64,000 nucleotides of DNA from positions 46,722,001 through 46,786,000 of the forward strand of contig NC_090986.1 of NCBI RefSeq assembly GCF_041146395.1, in the 5' to 3' direction. Source of the stretch: Eulemur rufifrons. Lineage: Eukaryota; Chordata; Mammalia; Primates; Lemuridae. Numbering within the stretch: position 1 is the first letter of the stretch; every line of letters starts with the position of its first letter. Of the stretch, positions 59,025-64,000 are shown piece by piece. A program made the translations under genes and the position numbers. The notes beneath the pieces are model-generated. The model saw only the letters and a list, made by a program, of their open reading frames with translations. It made no database searches and was not told the origin of the DNA.

Positions 59025-59670
59025 CTTCTTGAGTGCTAGCAAAATAGTTTTATTGGTCATTGTGAAATTGTATAAATTGAATTATTAACATTTGAATTTT
59101 GTATGTGACTACCTTATTTTGTTCAACATTATGTATGTGAGAATTAACCATTTAGTTGCATGAGATTAAAGTAGTTTTAGTTGTTTTATTTCATACCATT
59201 AAAAGAATATAGAAGCATTTATTTATCATATTGCTGATGGACCTGTGAAGTTTTTCATATCTTGGCAATTACAATTAATAATAATTTTTGTAGAAATGCA
59301 TAGACACACATTTCTGAATTTGAAATTACTATGTCATATGATATGCAAAAATTCAATTACTTGTAGGTAATGCCATGATGTTTTCTACATTAGTTATAAC
59401 AATTTAGACTTATATCAGAAGTGTATGGAAGTTCTCATTAATCATCTTCAACATTTAGTTGTCATTGTCTTTATGTTTTAGATATGTAATGTCTATGATT
59501 GGCCATTATATTTCATGGTGGTTTTATTTTACATTTATCTGATTACTAGTGAGGTACCTACATTTTAGTATGCTTTTTGGGTATCCACTTTTTGGAAATG
59601 CCTGGTTAAGTCTCTTGATTTGTGAAAGATTTTTACATAGTATGATACAAGGCATTTGTTGCTTATACAT
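59025..59670 (-). mobile_element. Old L1M 3' region, reverse, right part
   Basis: 'ATTGTATAAATTGAATTATT', 'TGTTCAACATTATGTATGTG', 'AGCATTTATTTATCATATTG', 'CTGATGGACCTGTGAAGTTT' and 'TTTATCTGATTACTAGTGAG' follow the order of the reversed L1 3' region. Decay is heavy but co-linear. Confidence 0.6.
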
Positions 59671-61875
59671 GCTGAAAATATCTGTTCTACTTGTTGATTA
59701 AATTTCTTAATGTTTAATTTTAATTAAAAATTATCTTGATATAGTATAATTTTTAACACTCCCAGTTATGGTGACATTATTTAGTACAATATTTAATAAA
59801 TATTTATTTATGTGATATCACAACTCAGACATAATATTGTGAGGACATCAGAAGAAGAAACAGCAAGAAAAGACAAATTCAAAAACTTTAAAGTTTCTCA
59901 ACATTAGAAAACATCAGAAAACAGACTGATCTGATCAGAAGTGGTATCTGATGAGCTGACAGCATGGCAATTAAACAAACCACAGTCTGAAGTTAAGAGT
60001 TCTTTTAAAACTTGAATTTTGGAAATTGGTCAAATAATTAAATAATTTAGTAATCATATAATACTTAACCCATGTCATAAATAAATCTGTTTTCTTTTAG
60101 TAGATTTGAGTAAATACTTTCATTTTAAATAAGAATGGCAACGCAGCCCTTAGATTGTGAGGACAATCTAAATTTTCTATTATGATAATCGAAATCTCCA
60201 GATTACAGAAGTAGTTTTTTGATTCGTTCTTATTTACTTCAACTGGAAAAATATTTTTGAAAGTGATGCTATGTAAATAATAAAAGTAGCAATTTGGGAT
60301 CTGACAAATGAATGAGTTTATAAATATTACTTTAAATATTCCAACTTATAATCTATGTTTGCATATAAATATTTGAAAAAATAATCCAATGGGAAGACAA
60401 TATGTAATATATTGTGTTTTCCTTTTGCCTGCCAGATTAGTATCACGTCAAGTTATTTACAATTCAGTCATTACTTATGTTATGTTTTACATATCTAACT
60501 TGAATAAAGTTAATTTAGAACAAAATAATATTTATTTAAATTAGGTATTTTATTTAAACAAGTAATACAATGCTTATTTCACAGAGTAAGTTCTTTTTTT
60601 TAGTTTGCATTACCACAAATTGCCATAACTTTGATTACATTTCTCTACTTCTAGATTTTATCACTATATACAGTAACTCGAATTAACTGGAATGTGCTTT
60701 TCAACAGGATATGCACTTAATTGGCATTGTTTCCATGGAACTAAATCAGATCTGATGACATGGTTTCCCACTTAATTGGAGAGATAATTCCCCTTAATAG
60801 GGGCACTTGCAGATAATTAGGTGAAGCTCAAATGGGGCTATGGGTCCACATGAGGCTCAGAGATTGTTGATTCGTCTTTTACTTCCAGGATTTCTGTTAC
60901 CAATTATCTACTAACTGCAGAAGTTTGAACACTCTGTGAGGGACATTTAAAACTGGGTCTCAAACTGAGCTTAATTCAGAATTTTTGGTTACACCTGTTA
61001 TCATCTGCAAGAAAGTGCTACTTATGCCTTTTCTCACATTTATCAGTTCAAACAGCTCTCCTACACTTTTGACATAGGCCAGTGATGCAGGAGCTAGTTC
61101 CTGCCTCAGGAAACTATTACTACATAAAATCTCTGGTTCTAAGACAATGGACTGCATATTCTATTCTCTCATATATTACATGTTCATCATTTTTTAAATC
61201 CTTTTAATCATATTGTTGCCATTTGGGACGATCAATCATTATTAAGCTGCTTTATACTAGCTGAGCATTTTTTCCCCCTACAGCTTTATTTTAATCCTCA
61301 TTTACACAAATAAGAAAAATTCCTTTTACCATGGGGAAATTGTTTTTACTATAAAACAACCTATTTCGAATAGGTGCTAAAAAGTCCTCAGAATAAAATG
61401 GCACTCTAGCTTATCCTTATAAATGATTATGTTTAAAATTATGAAAAAAATGTAAATTTGTATTCATTCATCAATTGTGAAATTAATACCTAATAAAGGA
61501 TTTACCAGGAAATAATGTTACAGTGATTACTAGAAGGTTTTGTATTTACACATGGCAAAATTTGTTTTATTGAAATGTGATTTATGATTATGATTATTAC
61601 ATTTCCAATATTTTCTTTTCCAATATATTCATTTTCCAATATTTTCTTAAGAGTTTGAGGAGAGATCATTTCTCAGAAAAACAAGCAAACATAATAACAG
61701 CAAAAACTGAAGTCTGTTAACCTTCCCAAATGTGTTTTATGATAATCTAAGTTCCTCTGTGTTTCCAGAACACTTATATTAAACAGTTTTCTGTATGTTC
61801 GTGTGTGTATTGTTTTTATAAATGCTATAAACACCAGAGCTAACAGTTTTCAATTGTTTTCCTCCTTACACAAAA
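59671..61875. other. Unique sequence with a homeodomain-site cluster
   Basis: No gene or repeat recognised over 2.2 kb. The part at 60690-60900 is richer in G+C and holds several TAATT cores (see findings). The 65-codon minus-strand frame at 60960-61157 shows no motif. Confidence 0.45.
60700..60880. promoter_or_regulatory. Candidate regulatory element (TAATT-rich)
   Basis: Within about 105 bp there are two TTAATTGG sites (60717-60724 and 60772-60779), TAATT at 60785-60789, TTAATAG near 60794 and TAATTA at 60814-60819. These are core binding sequences for homeodomain proteins. The block is repeat-free and less A/T-rich than its surroundings, so the motifs are not simply a product of base composition. 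Function is inference only. Confidence 0.3.
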
Positions 61876-62050
61876 GAAATTTCAGCACAGCAACTAAGAG
61901 CTCAGGATTTCTAATCAATTATGGACTCAGGCTTTAAATATTTATTTAATTTTGGCTAAGTTATTTTTATCTCATTGAGCTTCTCTTTTCTCTTCCATAA
62001 AAATGGATCATATTTTATGAAATGATTAATAAAGTACATACTGTATCTCT
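61876..62050 (-). mobile_element. MIR element, reverse orientation
   Basis: 'CAACTAAGAGCTCAGGATTT', 'ATTATGGACTCAGGCTTTAA', 'TTGGCTAAGTTATTTTTATC', 'TCATTGAGCTTCTCTTTTCT' and 'TCCATAAAAATGGATCATAT' follow the reversed MIR core in order, including 'TGTAAAATGGGGATAAT'-like text. Confidence 0.65.
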
Positions 62051-62585
62051 ACTTTCTACCAGGTAGGTCTATTAGATCCTGGATATGTACTATTGATTTA
62101 AGCAGATATAAACCTTAACCATGTGGATGTTAACTCATAAGGGACAAGTAAACAGCAATTAGAACAAATATTTATATTTTTCATGGGAATTCTACACAAA
62201 AATTTATATGTGCGAGCATAAAGTCACATTTCTTTATTTTCTTAAAATCATATTAAATCTGACTTTAAGGTCCTATCTTATAATGAAGACAGGAAATTGA
62301 ATCTACTGTATTATTTGTGCTATGTTCTCTTTCTTTAGGGTTTCACAACAGTGTGATTCAACTGTGGTGATAAAAAGTCAGGTCAATTGTGCTCTATCTT
62401 TATTCCATTATGGCCAGTTTATTTGTGCTCCTTATCCATGCTCAGCACTGTCTTGATGCAATGATATGGTGCTGGGAATGTACAATCTACTTCTTTCTAG
62501 ACTATTTTAAACCAAACCATGGAAACATCTACCTGGACCTCCCTAGGTCTCTGCCAGGTAGTGGCATATGGGACTACTGTCTTTG
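62051..62585. other. Unique sequence left of an Alu
   Basis: No element recognised. A 90-codon plus-strand frame at 62389-62661 starts in this sequence and runs into antisense Alu DNA. Its first 60 codons have no motif, so it is not called as a gene. Confidence 0.45.
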
Positions 62586-62923
<338 letters not shown>

Positions 62924-62934
62924 TACTGTCTTTG

Positions 62935-63302
62935 GAAAACCACCCTTCCCTGGACCTGCAATAAACTAACACTCTTTCTCTGATTTCAAACTTTTCTCTC
63001 CTCAGAGGCAGTCACCTGTCTCTACTCGCCATTTGCATAATTCTTAAAGAACTTAGGTTTCTAGAGAACAAAACCTAAGACTCATTTTCTATAAAGATCT
63101 TTGTGTTTTCTTTTCCATAATTCACACCTCACACTATTCATAAGATGAGGCACATCCGAGTGAAGTAAGAGAACACAAATAACTTATGGATTTGTTCAAA
63201 ACTGGAAGAAAAATTAGAGACCAAACAGTTAATATCTAATTAATTTAGTATACTGCAATTATTAAATGTTAAGCTACATGAGGCAATACAGAATAACGTT
63301 AT
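62935..63302. other. Unique sequence between Alu copies
   Basis: No gene or repeat recognised. Confidence 0.5.
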
Positions 63303-63420
63303 AGATTGGGCATGGTGGCTCACGGGCATAATCCCAGCACTTTGGTAGGTCGAGGGAGGAAGGATTGCTTGAGGCCCAGAGTTAAAGACCAGCCAGGGTA
63401 ACATACAGAGAGTTCCACAA
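63303..63420 (+). mobile_element. Alu left monomer relic (FLAM-like), plus strand
   Basis: 'ATTGGGCATGGTGGCTCACG', 'ATAATCCCAGCACTTTGGTA', 'GGAAGGATTGCTTGAGGCCC' and 'AAGACCAGCCAGGGTAACAT' are the left Alu arm. It then degrades to 'ACAGAGAGTTCCACAACTGT' and has no right arm or linker. The G/C content at CpG sites has been lost, consistent with an early free-left-arm element. Confidence 0.75.
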
Positions 63421-64000
63421 CTGTAAAAACTTCAGTGCCTTTAAAACACAAATGAGTAGCCCTCTATTCGTGTGATTTTGGATTATACACTAAAGGAAAG
63501 CAACAAGAGTAAAGATTATTTAAATTGAAATTCTGTTACTCTTAAAGTAAATGGTTTGAAATAGTCACATAATTACCTATATCTTGAAATATCCTTGTAA
63601 TATCCTACAACATGAAGGAATATGTGCAAGCATTATAATATTTTTCAAAAGGATTGTTATATGAATTATATAGACATATGTTATATAGTTATATTAGTGT
63701 AAATGTAGGAAAAATTTAGTATGTAATTAACATATAAGGGATTATTTATACTAAAATAATATCAAGAATAAAAAAGTTTCAAAAATAAATGAGGAATATA
63801 TGAGCATTTTTATTGTGACTGAATGAATTATTTCCCAGCTTATATCATTACCAACAAGAGAAAAAGGGAGGTCATAAAGATTTGTGATCTATAACCTTAG
63901 AGCTAAAACAATACTTGTTCTCAGATGTGGACAGTTTTGATTTTCTGTACACAGTGTATTATAAGCAAAGCTCACATTCCTGCCTTCAGGGTTTTTATGC
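63421..64000. other. A/T-rich unique sequence
   Basis: No gene or repeat recognised up to the end of the window. Confidence 0.5.

Overview
The window is non-coding nuclear DNA from a primate, most likely a Malagasy lemur. Two observations support this. The Alu elements at 32659-33014 and 62586-62923 carry an A/T-rich linker between their arms and a right arm ending in 'CTCTAGCCCGGGCAACAGAG', which I recognise as typical of lemur Alus and unlike human or galago ones. Several LINE-1 3' ends (7585-7890, 8141-8275, 46015-46160, 47165-47356, 52400-52645) share the 'GGGGGTACAAA' / 'TTTGTACCCCC' 3'UTR signature familiar from strepsirrhine L1. The order-level call is firm. The family or genus is inference, because no search could be run.

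I find no supportable protein-coding gene, tRNA, rRNA or small RNA gene. The longest open frames are about 60-107 codons. Those that overlap something recognisable lie in Alu, L1 or LTR DNA, often on the wrong strand. The rest are the chance frames expected in A/T-rich DNA. The window is best read as intergenic or deep-intronic sequence.

Layout. 1-2.9 kb: A/T-rich unique sequence. 2.9-6.6 kb: two minus-strand MaLR retroelement remnants, each an LTR plus adjoining internal sequence, with an old L1 ORF2 fragment between them. 7.6-8.3 kb: two minus-strand L1 3' ends. 8.3-18.2 kb: mostly unique, with an MLT1-type LTR at 13.6-14.0 kb, two hairpins or simple repeats and some unclassified old repeats. 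18.2-19.4 kb: an Alu beside an old L1 tail. 22.1-28.0 kb: ERVL-type LTRs (MLT2-like), an L1M tail, MIRs and an L2-like stretch. 31-33.4 kb: an old L1 remnant, and a young Alu that split a MIR. 33.5-39.2 kb: somewhat richer in G+C, with one probable LTR but otherwise unclassified. 39.5 kb: a clear L2. 42.6 and 44.3 kb: an L1 ORF2 tail and a decayed retroviral integrase fragment. 50.6-53.6 kb: a nested L1 locus whose younger copy has the inverted 5' segment of twin priming. 56.6-59.7 kb: further old L1, again nested. 61.9-63.4 kb: MIR, Alu and an Alu-monomer relic.

The elements do not form a functional system; they are layers of insertion of different ages. No novel biological system is evident. 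The most useful leads are the twin-primed nested L1, a perfect 24-bp palindrome, a perfect 11-bp hairpin, and several repeat-free blocks that look like candidate conserved non-coding elements but need alignment to test.
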